A DNA stretch of 64,000 nucleotides from the NCBI GenBank assembly GCA_036676475.1, contig JAKFCU010000112.1:4423-68422 (forward strand). The letters are read 5' to 3'. Under the pieces are notes generated by a model. The model saw only the letters and a list, made by a program, of their open reading frames with translations. It had not been told where the DNA came from and ran no database searches. This stretch comes from LC029 sp036676475 (GTDB lineage Bacteria; Bacillota; Bacilli; Aneurinibacillales; RAOX-1). The position numbers were made by a program, and so were the translations under genes. Of this stretch, positions 41,047 to 50,303 are shown in pieces; within the stretch, counting starts at the first letter, position 1, and every line of letters starts with the position of its first letter.

Positions 41047-42057
41047 ATGTATCATTTATTAACAAATAATACCTGGCGTTGTTTGGGTGTGTTAATCGGT
41101 TTAGCCCTGCTTGTGATTTGCATGCTTTCAAGCGTGATTTTTGGTTTAACCAATATCACTTGGGAAATGGTCATTCAATCTTATACCCAATTTGATGGGT
41201 CCAATGAACATATCATTATAAAAACTGCCCGGGTTCCCCGTGCCCTGATCGGGGCGGCAGTTGGAGCAAGTTTAGGTTTAGCCGGCGCCCTTATGCAGGC
41301 TCTAACGAGAAATCCATTGGCCGCACCCGATATATACGGATTAAATTCCGGGGCCAGTTTCCTCATTGTCTTTGCTGTCTCATTTTTGGGCATCAGCTCG
41401 ATTACTTCATTTATTTGGATTGCTTTCGCAGGAGCTGGAATCTCTGCGTTTGCCATTTATATCCTAAGTTCTTTTGGAGGAAACGGGTTAACTCCCCTTA
41501 AATTGACACTTGCCGGAGCTTCTATGGCTGCTTTATTCTCCTCTTTGACGCAAGGAATGCTCACCTTGAATGAGAAAGCCTTGGATGAAGTGTTATTTTG
41601 GTTAGCCGGTTCGATTGAAGGGAGAAAGCTGGAAATGCTTGTACCCGTTTTTCCTTATATGATCGTAGGCTGGTTAACCTCGTTCTTTATCTCAAGGCAA
41701 GTCAATACACTCATGATGGGAGAAGATGTAGCGAAAGGACTTGGACAGCGAACCGTATGGATCAAAGCCCTTACCTGGCTTGTCATCGTGCTGTTAGCCG
41801 GAAGCTCCGTAGCCGTTGCCGGACCCATCAGTTTTATCGGGATTATCATCCCTCATATGGCGCGGACCCTGGTCGGAGTCGATCATCGATGGCTCCTCCC
41901 GTACAGCGCCCTTATGGGAGCCATCCTATTAATTGCAGCAGATATTAGTGCACGTTATATCATTATGCCGAAAGAAGTGCCTGTTGGCGTCATGACAGCC
42001 ATCATTGGTACGCCCTTCTTTATCTTTATTGCACGGAAGGGGTTTAATCATAAATGA
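41047..42057 (+). CDS. Iron-siderophore ABC permease (FecCD family, first)
   Basis: FecCD/BtuC-type permease of 336 residues with about nine to ten membrane helices. The family start RVPRALIGAAVGASLGLAGA, followed by MQALTRNPLAAPDIYG, and the coupling block GPISFIGIIIPHMARTLVG are present. It resembles YfiZ. AAGGAG precedes the ATG. It overlaps the second permease (ATGA), and with it forms the channel for siderophore uptake. Confidence 0.92.
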   Translation: MYHLLTNNTWRCLGVLIGLALLVICMLSSVIFGLTNITWEMVIQSYTQFDGSNEHIIIKTARVPRALIGAAVGASLGLAGALMQALTRNPLAAPDIYGLNSGASFLIVFAVSFLGISSITSFIWIAFAGAGISAFAIYILSSFGGNGLTPLKLTLAGASMAALFSSLTQGMLTLNEKALDEVLFWLAGSIEGRKLEMLVPVFPYMIVGWLTSFFISRQVNTLMMGEDVAKGLGQRTVWIKALTWLVIVLLAGSSVAVAGPISFIGIIIPHMARTLVGVDHRWLLPYSALMGAILLIAADISARYIIMPKEVPVGVMTAIIGTPFFIFIARKGFNHK

Positions 42058-43112
42058 GTAAATATATTCCTGTTCGTGTGACTAAATCAAAAATCTCTTT
42101 TCTGTTGGAAAAAAAAGCTTTACTCGCTTTTAGTGCTCTTTTCATCCTTACTTGTGTGGTCATCGTCATAAGTACAGGTATGGGTGAGATGAATTTTTCC
42201 CCCATCGAGGTTGTGCAAATTTTGATGGGCTATGGTTCAGACATGAACACCTTGATCGTTCATGACTTTCGTTTACCGCGGATTCTCATCGGTTTTCTCG
42301 TAGGGGCTTCTTTGGCTCTATCCGGGGCCATTATGCAAGGAGTCATTCGCAATCCCTTGGCTTCACCCGATATTATCGGAATTACAGGGGGAGCTGGTGC
42401 GGCTGTTGTCACTTTTTTTACCTTATTCATCGATCCATTTGATAATTCGTTAACGATAAGCATTAAATGGCTTCCTGTTGCCGCTTTTATCGGAGCTACA
42501 CTGATTGCTTTTTTAATCTATATCCTGTCTTGGAACAAGGGTGTGACTCCCATTCGACTTGTATTAGTAGGTGTTGGATTGGATGCAGCAACACAAGCCC
42601 TCATCACCATCATGATGATTTTTGGCCCCTTAATTTTGGTCACCCAGGAAAAGATTTGGCTCACGGGTAGCGTTTATGGATCCAACTGGGAAAACGTCTG
42701 GACATTATTGCCCTGGTTTTTTATTTTTCTTCCGTTCATCTTTATTATTGCGCGGAACTTGAATGTCCAGGAGCTGGGTGATGAAATTGCGAAAAGCGTC
42801 GGGAGTTCGGTACAGCGTCAAAGATTTATTTTGCTGCTAATCAGTACGGCATTGGCTGGTGGAGCGGTTGCCTTCGGAGGAGGAATAAGCTTTGTAGGCT
42901 TAATGGCACCCCATATAGCTAGACAATTGGTAGGATCAGCGTTCGGTGCTCTCTTGCCTATCTCGGCATTAATAGGAGGTTTAATCGTACTGCTGGCTGA
43001 TTTGGTGGCTAGGACCGCTTTCCTCCCTCTGGATATTCCAGCCGGTGTCTTTACGGCAGCCATTGGTGCCCCTTATTTCATCTATCTGCTTTACAAAAAT
43101 CGGAACATGTAA
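42054..43112 (+). CDS. Iron-siderophore ABC permease (FecCD family, second)
   Basis: FecCD-type permease of 352 residues. It carries RLPRILIGFLVGASLALSGA, then MQGVIRNPLASPDIIG, and ISFVGLMAPHIARQLVG. It resembles YfhA. The start codon overlaps the stop of the first permease, showing translational coupling. The ATPase gene follows by 13 bases. Confidence 0.92.
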   Translation: MSKYIPVRVTKSKISFLLEKKALLAFSALFILTCVVIVISTGMGEMNFSPIEVVQILMGYGSDMNTLIVHDFRLPRILIGFLVGASLALSGAIMQGVIRNPLASPDIIGITGGAGAAVVTFFTLFIDPFDNSLTISIKWLPVAAFIGATLIAFLIYILSWNKGVTPIRLVLVGVGLDAATQALITIMMIFGPLILVTQEKIWLTGSVYGSNWENVWTLLPWFFIFLPFIFIIARNLNVQELGDEIAKSVGSSVQRQRFILLLISTALAGGAVAFGGGISFVGLMAPHIARQLVGSAFGALLPISALIGGLIVLLADLVARTAFLPLDIPAGVFTAAIGAPYFIYLLYKNRNM

Positions 43113-43125
43113 GGAGTCGATCAGC

Positions 43126-43935
43126 ATGCAGGCATTAGAAACCCGTTCTCTTACCCTGTCCTACGGAAATGAGATCATCATTGATCAATTGAATTTATCC
43201 ATCCCAAAGGAAAAGATCACAGTCTTTATTGGGAGCAACGGCTGCGGCAAATCCACTCTCCTTCGCTCCTTAGCCCGACTATTAAAGCCAGAACAAGGAG
43301 CTATCGTTCTGGATGGTCAGGAAATGAGCAAACTCTCCAGTAAGGAAATTGCCAAAAAGCTGGCGATTTTACCCCAAGGTCCCGTTGCTCCCGAAGGGTT
43401 AACCGTTCTCCAACTAGTGAAACAAGGGAGATATCCTTACCAAAGCTGGTTAAAGCAATGGTCAGAAGAGGATGAAAGTATGGTATATCATGCGTTAGAT
43501 GCCACTCAAATGCGTCGTTTTTCCGAACGCCCCGTGGATGCCCTCTCTGGCGGTCAGCGTCAAAGAGCTTGGATTGCCATGACTCTTGCCCAAGGGACAG
43601 AAACTATTCTATTGGATGAGCCAACAACCTATTTGGATATGACACATCAAGTAGAAATATTAGATTTACTGTTTGAATTAAATGAGACCGAAAAGCGAAC
43701 GATTGTCATGGTGTTGCATGATTTGAATCTAGCCTGCCGATATGCTCACCATATCGTTGCTGTACAGAATAAAGGAATTTATGCCCAAGGAAAACCAGAA
43801 GACATTATTAATGAGGAAATGATTCGAACCGTATTTGGCATGGAATGCAAAATTACGACGGACCCGATCTTCGGTACACCCATGTGCATCCCTTATGGAA
43901 AAGGCCGCATGGTGAAACCGAATTTGCAATATTAA
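43126..43935 (+). CDS. Iron-siderophore ABC transporter ATP-binding protein
   Basis: FepC/FhuC-type ATPase of 269 residues. Walker A IGSNGCGKSTLLRSL, signature LSGGQRQRAWIAMTLAQGT, Walker B ILLDEPTTYLDM and H-loop VLHDLNLACRYA are intact. The family's LPQGPVAPEGLTVLQLVKQG segment is also present. AAGGAG is ten bases before ATG 43126; a longer open frame overlaps the permease and is rejected. The gene completes a Fur-controlled uptake system with permeases and lipoprotein. Confidence 0.93.
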   Translation: MQALETRSLTLSYGNEIIIDQLNLSIPKEKITVFIGSNGCGKSTLLRSLARLLKPEQGAIVLDGQEMSKLSSKEIAKKLAILPQGPVAPEGLTVLQLVKQGRYPYQSWLKQWSEEDESMVYHALDATQMRRFSERPVDALSGGQRQRAWIAMTLAQGTETILLDEPTTYLDMTHQVEILDLLFELNETEKRTIVMVLHDLNLACRYAHHIVAVQNKGIYAQGKPEDIINEEMIRTVFGMECKITTDPIFGTPMCIPYGKGRMVKPNLQY

Positions 43936-43985
43936 AATAATAGCCGAACCCCCTGAAACTTAATAAGTTATAAATTCTTATTTGT

Positions 43986-44011
43986 TAAAAAAAAAGCCTG
44001 GTATCCCAGAC
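43986..44011 (-). terminator. Intrinsic terminator of PAS kinase gene
   Basis: GTCTGG-GATA-CCAGGC (one G-U) is followed by nine T on the minus strand, adjacent to the kinase stop. Confidence 0.8.
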
Positions 44012-44012
44012 C

Positions 44013-45548
44013 TTAGATATCAAATGAATGATTCCATTCTTGAAAACAAGGAAGCGTAACACATACCGTCGTTCCCTCTCCAGGGTTACTGGAAATTCGA
44101 ATAGATCCATGATGTTCTCGAATGATCTTATAGCTAATCATCAACCCAAGTCCCGTTCCTTTTTCTTTTAATGTATAAAAGGGCTCGCCAAGCTTAGGAA
44201 TGAGTTCCTCTGGAATCCCACAGCCTTCATCTTGAATTTCAATACGTATCTGGTTTTTAAGATGCGAAACGAGTACCTTAATGGTCCCTTCATTTGGCAT
44301 GGATTCCAAAGCATTCTTCAAAATATTAATAAAGACTTGTTTAAGATGATTAGAATCTCCCATAATCGTGGGGATGGGGGATTTCACCTGTAAGATAATA
44401 TAAATATTCTTCAAGATGGCTTGTGTATTAAAGAGTGTCACCACAGCGTCTAAAAGAGGTACTAATTCGATTGCTCTATGCTGGATGGCCTGTGGCTTAG
44501 CAAGCATGAGAAATTCATTGGTTACCATCTCAATACGATCTAGCTCAGAACGCATTAAGTCGAAATACAATGGATTATCCGTTTCTTTACGCAGAAGCTG
44601 GAGAAAGCCCTTTAAAGTTGTTAATGGATTACGAATCTCATGGGCTATCCCGGCCGCAAGCTCTCCAACGGCAGAAACCCTTTCCCACTTCCGAAGGATA
44701 TCCTCTGTCTTTCTCTGTTCCGTCATATTGGAAATGATACCATCCACCCGTACCAATCGTCCCTCTTTCATCACCGGAATAGCTCGCTCTTTTATCCACT
44801 TTATCCCTTCCACTGGATGAATAATTCGATATTCTGTTTGAACGGTTTCTCCTCTCCATAAGTCTTTACTGTTCTCTTTAATTTGAGGGATATCATCCTG
44901 ATAAATCGCCTTATAAAAAAGACTTGCATCATTCATTAAGCTAGTATGGGATATTCCATACATCGCTCCACAGGAGGAGGAAAGCTGAAGAAATCGTTTT
45001 GTATCCATATCATAAGAGAAAAAGACTTCTTCCAGGTTATCAAAAATATTCTTCAGCTGCTCTTTTGTTTCCTGAAGTTCCTTTTCCCATTGCTTTCTCT
45101 TCGTTATATCCCTGCTAATAATGACAAGATGTTGAATATTCCCGTATTCATCTAGAACAGGCATCCACTTCGATTCAATATAGATCCAATGGCCCTTTTG
45201 ATGGAGGTGACGATACTCCGTTTCCACAGGCTTTTTGGTACGATGGATCTCCTCTATTGAGAACTTCACGTTTTCCACATCATCAGGGTGGATCAGATCA
45301 AGCCGAAGCGTCCCTTCAATCTCCGACAAAGCATACCCTAACACGACTTCATTCGATGGCGATGCATAGAGGGTCCGCCCTTGGCTATCGGAAATATTGA
45401 TAATGTCCGTCGTATTTTCGGCAATCAATCGATATCTTGCTTCACTCTCGCGAAAGGCCCTTTCAATCATGCTTTGATGCTGTTGGAGTGCATTGATGAG
45501 TTCTTGCTGAACAGGGAGCATTGATTTTTCTTCATTAAAAAGTCCCAT
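44013..45548 (-). CDS. Cytoplasmic PAS-PAS histidine kinase (sporulation-kinase-like)
   Basis: Sensor kinase of 511 residues without membrane helices. Two PAS/PAC units (about 35-155, with ITKRKQWEKELQETKEQLK, and 160-280) are followed by HisKA with the phosphoacceptor His303 in AAGIAHEIRNPLTTLKGFLQ and a HATPase_c domain (N box FINILKNALESMP, G1 DEGCGIPEE, F box, G2 GTGLGLMIS). The H-box and ATPase are very like those of Bacillus sporulation kinases KinA-KinE. No response regulator is adjacent, as expected of an orphan kinase feeding a phosphorelay. ATG 45548 follows AAAGGAG at seven bases. Confidence 0.9.
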   Translation of the reverse strand: MGLFNEEKSMLPVQQELINALQQHQSMIERAFRESEARYRLIAENTTDIINISDSQGRTLYASPSNEVVLGYALSEIEGTLRLDLIHPDDVENVKFSIEEIHRTKKPVETEYRHLHQKGHWIYIESKWMPVLDEYGNIQHLVIISRDITKRKQWEKELQETKEQLKNIFDNLEEVFFSYDMDTKRFLQLSSSCGAMYGISHTSLMNDASLFYKAIYQDDIPQIKENSKDLWRGETVQTEYRIIHPVEGIKWIKERAIPVMKEGRLVRVDGIISNMTEQRKTEDILRKWERVSAVGELAAGIAHEIRNPLTTLKGFLQLLRKETDNPLYFDLMRSELDRIEMVTNEFLMLAKPQAIQHRAIELVPLLDAVVTLFNTQAILKNIYIILQVKSPIPTIMGDSNHLKQVFINILKNALESMPNEGTIKVLVSHLKNQIRIEIQDEGCGIPEELIPKLGEPFYTLKEKGTGLGLMISYKIIREHHGSIRISSNPGEGTTVCVTLPCFQEWNHSFDI

Positions 45549-45715
45549 AATCATACTCCTTTTGCCGCAATCTTATACCCAAATAAATTCGATGTGTTCC
45601 TTAAATTCCCTTTATTTTGAGTAAAAATAAAAAATAGGTTCGAAGCAAATCAATGTAGAAAGACCGCATTAAGAAAAAAAAAGCACCGTTTGTCGATGCT
45701 TTTTGTTGTGGGTAA

Positions 45716-47164
45716 TTAGGCATTTTTCCCTTTACCCTTTTTAGACCTTGATCTTGCAAAAGACTCGCGCTTTGAACGATCCTCTCCTTTAGGTCCTGGT
45801 CCCTTATTGGATTTTCTTTTGAACTCCATTTTATTCTTTTTAACCCGCAATGGGGCTTCTTCTGTCAGCTTGACAGGAGTCGTATTGGGTTCCTTGGTTA
45901 ATAGCTTCAATGCAGAGGCTACAAGGGTGATCGAATCAACTTCATCCAACAATTGCTCAGCCATTGATTTATAAGAATGGTATTCGCCCTCTCGAGCGAT
46001 TTCCAACAACTTTTCTACAGCCAATCGCTGTTGCCCTTCCATGGCTTCAGCAAGGGATGGGACATTGAGACGCTCCATTTTTCGATTAGTCATTTTCTCT
46101 ATGACTCTCAAATGATCGATTTCTCTTGGAGAAATAAAGGTGATGGCCAACCCCGTTTTCCCCGCCCGTCCTGTTCTTCCGATACGGTGAACATAGCTTT
46201 CTGCTTCTTGAGGAATATCGAAATTGTAGACATGGGTAACTCCACTAATATCGAGTCCACGTGCTGCTACATCGGTAGCCACAAGAAGTTCGATCGTCCC
46301 TTCTTTGAATCGGCGCAATACACTGTCCCGTTTAGCTTGATTTAAATCACCATGAATTCCCTCAGCAGCATATCCGCGCTTATTGAGCGCTTCGGCCAGC
46401 TCATCTACTCTTCGTTTCGTTCTGCCAAAGACGATCGCTAACTCAGGAGAGTGGATATCAAGCATACGACAGAGAACATCGAACTTCTGTCTCTCTTGCA
46501 CTTCCATATACTGCTGCTGAATATTCGAAACGGTCATTTCCTTCGCTTTAATCTTAATCAATTCAGGATTTTTCATAAACTTCTGAGCAATTTCCTGAAT
46601 CGGTTTTGGCATAGTAGCAGAAAACAGTAGGGTTTGACGATCATCAGGTATTTCTTGCAGGATAGTTTGAATATCCTCGACAAAACCCATGTTTAACATT
46701 TCATCCGCTTCATCCAACACAACCATCTCAATAGCATGAAGACGAACAGTCTTTCTTCTCATATGGTCCATGAATCTTCCTGGAGTAGCCACAATAATCT
46801 GTGGTTTTTTCCTCAACGCTTTAATTTGACGGTCGATATCCTGTCCACCGTATATAGGAAGAGCACGCATCCCCTTATATTGAGCAATTTTATTCAATTC
46901 TTCCGCTACTTGAACGGCAAGTTCTCTCGTAGGAGCTAATACTAACCCCTGAACTTCTTCTTTTTCTTCACTTAACCTCTGCAAAAGAGGAATACCAAAT
47001 GCAGCGGTTTTACCAGTACCGGTTTGCGCTTGTCCAATTAAATCTTGACCTCGCAAAGCGATCGGGATGGTTTGTGTCTGAATGGGGGTAGCTTCTTCAA
47101 AGCCCATATTGCTAAGTGCACGAGTAATTTGTTGTTGTAGTCCAAAATCATCAAAAGTTGCCAA
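45716..47164 (-). CDS. cshA: DEAD-box RNA helicase, CshA type
   Basis: ATP-dependent RNA helicase of 482 residues. Q motif ATPIQTQTIP, motif I AQTGTGKT, PTRELA, TPGR, DEAD (VLDEADEM), SAT, and ATDVAARGLDI with HRIGRTGRAGK are all intact. A basic C-terminal tail (KRKSNKGPGPKGEDRSKRES) is typical of CshA, which acts in RNA turnover, ribosome assembly and cold growth. The start is TTG at 47164, with AAGGAG 12 bases before, slightly long spacing. A csp gene lies directly upstream. Confidence 0.94.
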   Translation of the reverse strand: MATFDDFGLQQQITRALSNMGFEEATPIQTQTIPIALRGQDLIGQAQTGTGKTAAFGIPLLQRLSEEKEEVQGLVLAPTRELAVQVAEELNKIAQYKGMRALPIYGGQDIDRQIKALRKKPQIIVATPGRFMDHMRRKTVRLHAIEMVVLDEADEMLNMGFVEDIQTILQEIPDDRQTLLFSATMPKPIQEIAQKFMKNPELIKIKAKEMTVSNIQQQYMEVQERQKFDVLCRMLDIHSPELAIVFGRTKRRVDELAEALNKRGYAAEGIHGDLNQAKRDSVLRRFKEGTIELLVATDVAARGLDISGVTHVYNFDIPQEAESYVHRIGRTGRAGKTGLAITFISPREIDHLRVIEKMTNRKMERLNVPSLAEAMEGQQRLAVEKLLEIAREGEYHSYKSMAEQLLDEVDSITLVASALKLLTKEPNTTPVKLTEEAPLRVKKNKMEFKRKSNKGPGPKGEDRSKRESFARSRSKKGKGKNA

Positions 47165-47216
47165 TGATTATCCAATCTCCTTTTATTACATTTATATTCC
47201 ATTATTAAAATGGCTC

Positions 47217-47253
47217 AAAAAAAGGGCATTATTCCTGTCTGGAATAAGTGCCC
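47217..47253 (-). terminator. Intrinsic terminator of upstream csp gene
   Basis: A 12-13-bp stem of GGGCACTTATTCC with its complement, a 5-base loop, and seven T on the minus strand, 25 bases after the csp stop. Confidence 0.9.
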
Positions 47254-47278
47254 TCGGATATCCCTAGATCAATTCAAA

Positions 47279-47476
47279 CTAAACGCGATTAACGTTAGCA
47301 GCTTGAGGTCCACGGTTTCCTTCAACAATGTCGAATTCTACAGATTCGCCTTCTTGAAGAGTCTTGAAACCATTACCTTGAATCGCTGTGAAGTGAACGA
47401 ATACATCGTCTCCACCTTCGCGCTCGATGAATCCAAACCCTTTTTCAGAGTTAAACCATTTTACTTTTCCAACCAT
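47279..47476 (-). CDS. Cold-shock protein (CspA family)
   Basis: Single-domain CspA-type RNA chaperone of 65 residues. RNP1 (KGFGFIE) and RNP2 (DVFVHF) are intact in a standard oligonucleotide-binding fold. AGGAGG precedes the ATG. A long leader of at least 100 bases lies upstream, as usual for csp mRNAs; a TTGCAT-N17-TATCCT promoter candidate lies near 47600-47630. It is followed by its own terminator, then the DEAD-box helicase gene. Confidence 0.96.
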   Translation of the reverse strand: MVGKVKWFNSEKGFGFIEREGGDDVFVHFTAIQGNGFKTLQEGESVEFDIVEGNRGPQAANVNRV

Positions 47477-47700
47477 TGTAGTGGCCTCCTAAAAAAAAAT
47501 AAATATTGATTAAAAGCTGAAAAACCGTACTAAACTGCTTCCGTCCTAAAGTTTGATACAAGAGGCCGTACTTTTGTTCGCCGATCTTTACTACTTTTTA
47601 ATCTATAACCAAGGATATCATTAATGCTGAATAAATGCAAACAAATACCATCGACAAATTAAGTTATAGAGACTCAATCCATATTTTCATAGATTCGTAT

Positions 47701-47731
47701 AAAAAAACCACTTCATTACATTCTGAAGTGG
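47701..47731 (-). terminator. Intrinsic terminator overlapping carD-like stop
   Basis: ACCACTTC/GAAGTGGT with an 8-base loop and seven T on the minus strand. The CarD-like stop codon lies in the loop. Confidence 0.85.
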
Positions 47732-48207
47732 TCGTTCGGATTCAATAAATTGTATGCTTGCTCACGATCAAGTCCCATTACAAGGGAAAGTTCACTGACG
47801 AACATTTGCCGGGCATGATCCAACATAATTTTATCTCCACCATTCAACTTCTTGCTTTCACTTAAAGACATTAGATCTCGGATAACCTGTGCTCCTTCAT
47901 AAATATCTCCACTCTTCATCTTATCCATATGGATGCGCTGCTTCATTTGTCGCGAGTAAATTACGGGTTCTTCTTCATCCCTCTGATGGCAAATACCCAA
48001 AGCACTTTCCAATGTATTGGAATCAACAACCTGACGCAACACCGACTCAGCTTTTTTTCCTGCAGGAATCATGACTTGCATATTGGTCAACTTCATATTC
48101 AGAATATAATAAAGCTGTTTTTCCCCAAGGATTTCTCTTTCCTCAATGGCTTCAACAACACCTGCTCCATGCATCGTATAAAAAATCTTGTCGCCAATTT
48201 GAAACAT
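47716..48207 (-). CDS. CarD/CdnL-type RNA polymerase-binding regulator
   Basis: Protein of 163 residues with an N-terminal CarD_CdnL/TRCF RNA-polymerase interaction domain (MFQIGDKIFYTMHGAGVVEAI, ending VMIPAGKKAESVLR) and a C-terminal helical domain with YSRQMKQRIHMDKMKSGDI and SELSLVMGLDREQAYNLL. Homologues such as YdeB of Bacillus and mycobacterial CarD stabilise promoter complexes. AGGAGG precedes the ATG. It lies between two csp genes with its own terminator, probably an independent transcript. Confidence 0.9.
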   Translation of the reverse strand: MFQIGDKIFYTMHGAGVVEAIEEREILGEKQLYYILNMKLTNMQVMIPAGKKAESVLRQVVDSNTLESALGICHQRDEEEPVIYSRQMKQRIHMDKMKSGDIYEGAQVIRDLMSLSESKKLNGGDKIMLDHARQMFVSELSLVMGLDREQAYNLLNPNDHFRM

Positions 48208-48310
48208 AAGTCCTCCTATGATCTGTTTTTTTTTTAAAGAACGAATTGTCTACGAGGAATTGTAATAGGAATCTTAAGAAGTCTATAAGAGGCGTAGTGA
48301 AAATGAGGAA

Positions 48311-48355
48311 ATCCCCTATGATTATCTTATTAAAAAACAAGTTCACATAGGGGAT
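48311..48355 (-). terminator. Hairpin downstream of second csp gene
   Basis: ATCCCCTATG pairs perfectly with CATAGGGGAT around a 25-base loop. It lies shortly after the csp stop; T-run is weak. Confidence 0.5.
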
Positions 48356-48372
48356 ATGGATATTAGATCATA

Positions 48373-48573
48373 TTAAAGCTTAGTTACATTAGCAGCTTGA
48401 GCACCGCGTTGTCCTTGAACAACTTCAAATTGAACTCGTTGTCCTTCTTCTAAAGATTTGAATCCGTCAGTAGCAATCGCACTAAAATGAACGAAAACGT
48501 CTTCTCCGCCTTCTCTTTCGATAAATCCAAAACCTTTTTCTGCATTAAACCATTTTACTGTACCCTTTTCCAT
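48373..48573 (-). CDS. Cold-shock protein (CspA family), second copy
   Basis: CspA-type RNA chaperone of 66 residues with RNP1 KGFGFIE and RNP2 DVFVHF. GGAGG lies eight bases before the ATG at 48573. The leader is about 145 bases and contains a 19-bp hairpin with U-run, so premature termination or cold-dependent folding may control it. It differs from the copy at 47279 at about a third of positions. Confidence 0.96.
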   Translation of the reverse strand: MEKGTVKWFNAEKGFGFIEREGGEDVFVHFSAIATDGFKSLEEGQRVQFEVVQGQRGAQAANVTKL

Positions 48574-48616
48574 GTGAAAAACCTCCAATTAATTAATTTA
48601 AATATGCTATTTCTTA

Positions 48617-48687
48617 AACAAAAAAAATTCACATATTAAAAAGAGCAACCATCATCAAAGTGATAACCCTTTTTAACATGTGAATTT
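48617..48687 (-). promoter_or_regulatory. Large leader hairpin with U-run upstream of csp
   Basis: A 19-bp arm at 48625-48643 pairs with 48669-48687 (18 of 19) around a 25-base loop. On the minus strand the stem ends in a run of eight or more T, the form of an intrinsic terminator. It lies 50 bases before the csp start and after its promoter, so it could be an attenuator, an RNA thermoswitch or a short-RNA terminator. Confidence 0.7.
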
Positions 48688-48725
48688 TCACATTGGAATT
48701 ATTCTTTAACTTTCCTGATACGATT

Positions 48726-48754
48726 AGTATACTACACTCTTTCACTATAAGCAA
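48726..48754 (-). promoter_or_regulatory. SigA-type promoter of csp leader
   Basis: Minus-strand TTGCTT (48754-48749), 17-base spacer, TATACT (48731-48726). Transcription would start near 48719, giving a leader of about 145 bases. Confidence 0.7.
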
Positions 48755-48907
48755 TGGGTTGGAGGATAGATTATTTTCCAAATCATTCACGAGCTGGTCT
48801 GCATTAGCAACTAATAACCCCTATCCCATATAAATCGACAGGGGTTACCACTATCTACATTTGAAAACAGGTCGATTACTTCATAATTTCTACTAATTTT
48901 GTTTCAT

Positions 48908-50140
48908 TTATTGTTTTTTCCACCTGCCTCTTTGACCCGTCTTAGCTTTAACTGGTTTTTGAGATCGCCTCTCCTGCTCCTTAGACCGGCCAGAGCCCCC
49001 TTTATTTAGAGCAACTGGAGGATCCAGTTCCTTTCTTTTTATGGTCGACTTGATTCCTTTTTCGATCATCTCTAAGTAGACTCGGTCTTTAGGGGCAACT
49101 AATGTAATGGCTTGTCCTTTTCCACCAGCACGTCCTGTACGTCCAATTCGGTGGATATAACTCTCCACATCATGTGGAATATCATAGTTGAAAACATGTG
49201 TCACTCCCTCGACATCTAAACCTCGTGCTGCCACATCGGTTGCCACTAATAATTGTAAATCCGCTTCACGAAAACGCTTCATCACTTGTTCTCGTTTCGA
49301 TTGCGATAAATCACCATGAAACTCTTCCGAGAGATATCCTTGAGCGACGAGTGAATCGTTCAGATTACTAGCTCTTCTCTTTGTCCGGCAAAAAATCACA
49401 GCCAGATAGGGACGATATAGGTCGATCATACTACGAAGTGTATCCAGCTTGGCTCGATCCGTTGTCTCCACAACGACTTGATTAATATCCTCTACTGTTA
49501 TCCTTGGACTCTTGATTCGGATATCCTCTGGGTTTATTAAATATTGAATAGCTAATTCCCGAATCGACTTTGGCAAGGTAGCGGAAAACAACATGGTTTG
49601 TCTCACAGGCGAAGTTAACCGAATGATTTCTTCGACTTCTGGTAAAAAACCCATATGAAGCATTTGATCCGCTTCATCTAGGACAAGCATGGATATACCC
49701 GATAGCTGTATGGTCTCACGTCTAACATGATCCAATAAACGACCTGGTGTAGCAATCACGATATGGATGCTCTTTTTTAACTTTTTCATTTGCTGTTCAA
49801 CGTCTTGTCCACCATAGACAGCTAAAACATGAACACCTTCTAGATTTTCGGTCAGTTTTTTCACTTCAGTTGTAATCTGTAGGGCTAACTCCCGAGTTGG
49901 AGTCACAACCAACGCTTGAATCGATGTATTATTCGGGTCTACCCTTTCCAATATCGGTAAGATAAAAGCTAACGTTTTCCCTGTTCCTGTTTGGGCCTGG
50001 GCCATGACATCCTTTCCATTTAATAGAATAGGAATGGTTTGCTCTTGAATTGGTGTCGGAGAGAAAATCCCCTGTGATCTTAGTGTTTTATTTATCGATG
50101 GTCGAATTCCTAGCTTCAAAAAATCAGTCAAATCAAACAC
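48908..50140 (-). CDS. DEAD-box RNA helicase, second copy
   Basis: RNA helicase of 410 residues with Q motif FSPTPIQEQTIP, motif I AQTGTGKT, PTRELA, DEAD (VLDEADQM), SAT, ARGLD and HRIGRTGRAGG. It is shorter than the CshA copy and has a basic tail (KTGQRGRWKKQ), in the style of CshC/YfmL-type helicases; subtype not settled. The start is uncertain: GTG at 50140 abuts GAAAAGG, while TTG at 50131 is better spaced. With the two csp genes it forms a cold-RNA cluster. Confidence 0.92.
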   Translation of the reverse strand: MFDLTDFLKLGIRPSINKTLRSQGIFSPTPIQEQTIPILLNGKDVMAQAQTGTGKTLAFILPILERVDPNNTSIQALVVTPTRELALQITTEVKKLTENLEGVHVLAVYGGQDVEQQMKKLKKSIHIVIATPGRLLDHVRRETIQLSGISMLVLDEADQMLHMGFLPEVEEIIRLTSPVRQTMLFSATLPKSIRELAIQYLINPEDIRIKSPRITVEDINQVVVETTDRAKLDTLRSMIDLYRPYLAVIFCRTKRRASNLNDSLVAQGYLSEEFHGDLSQSKREQVMKRFREADLQLLVATDVAARGLDVEGVTHVFNYDIPHDVESYIHRIGRTGRAGGKGQAITLVAPKDRVYLEMIEKGIKSTIKRKELDPPVALNKGGSGRSKEQERRSQKPVKAKTGQRGRWKKQ

Positions 50141-50250
50141 CCTTTTCTTCCATGATCATTTTGTTTCACATATCTTACACTATTTTATAGAAGAAAAAAA
50201 ATAAAGATCTACATACGAAATCCAAGCAACTTATCAAAAAGGCTTTTAAT

Positions 50251-50303
50251 AAAATAATAAAAGCGCCAAAGTCGAAAATATGCTTTGGCGCTTTTATTAT
50301 TTT
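50251..50303. terminator. Perfect 21-bp hairpin after the lysyl-oxidase-like gene
   Basis: 50251-50271 pairs perfectly with 50283-50303 (AAGCGCCAAAG core), loop of 11. A/T-rich ends supply T-runs on both strands; on the minus strand it lies at the stop of the LOX-like gene. Confidence 0.9.
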
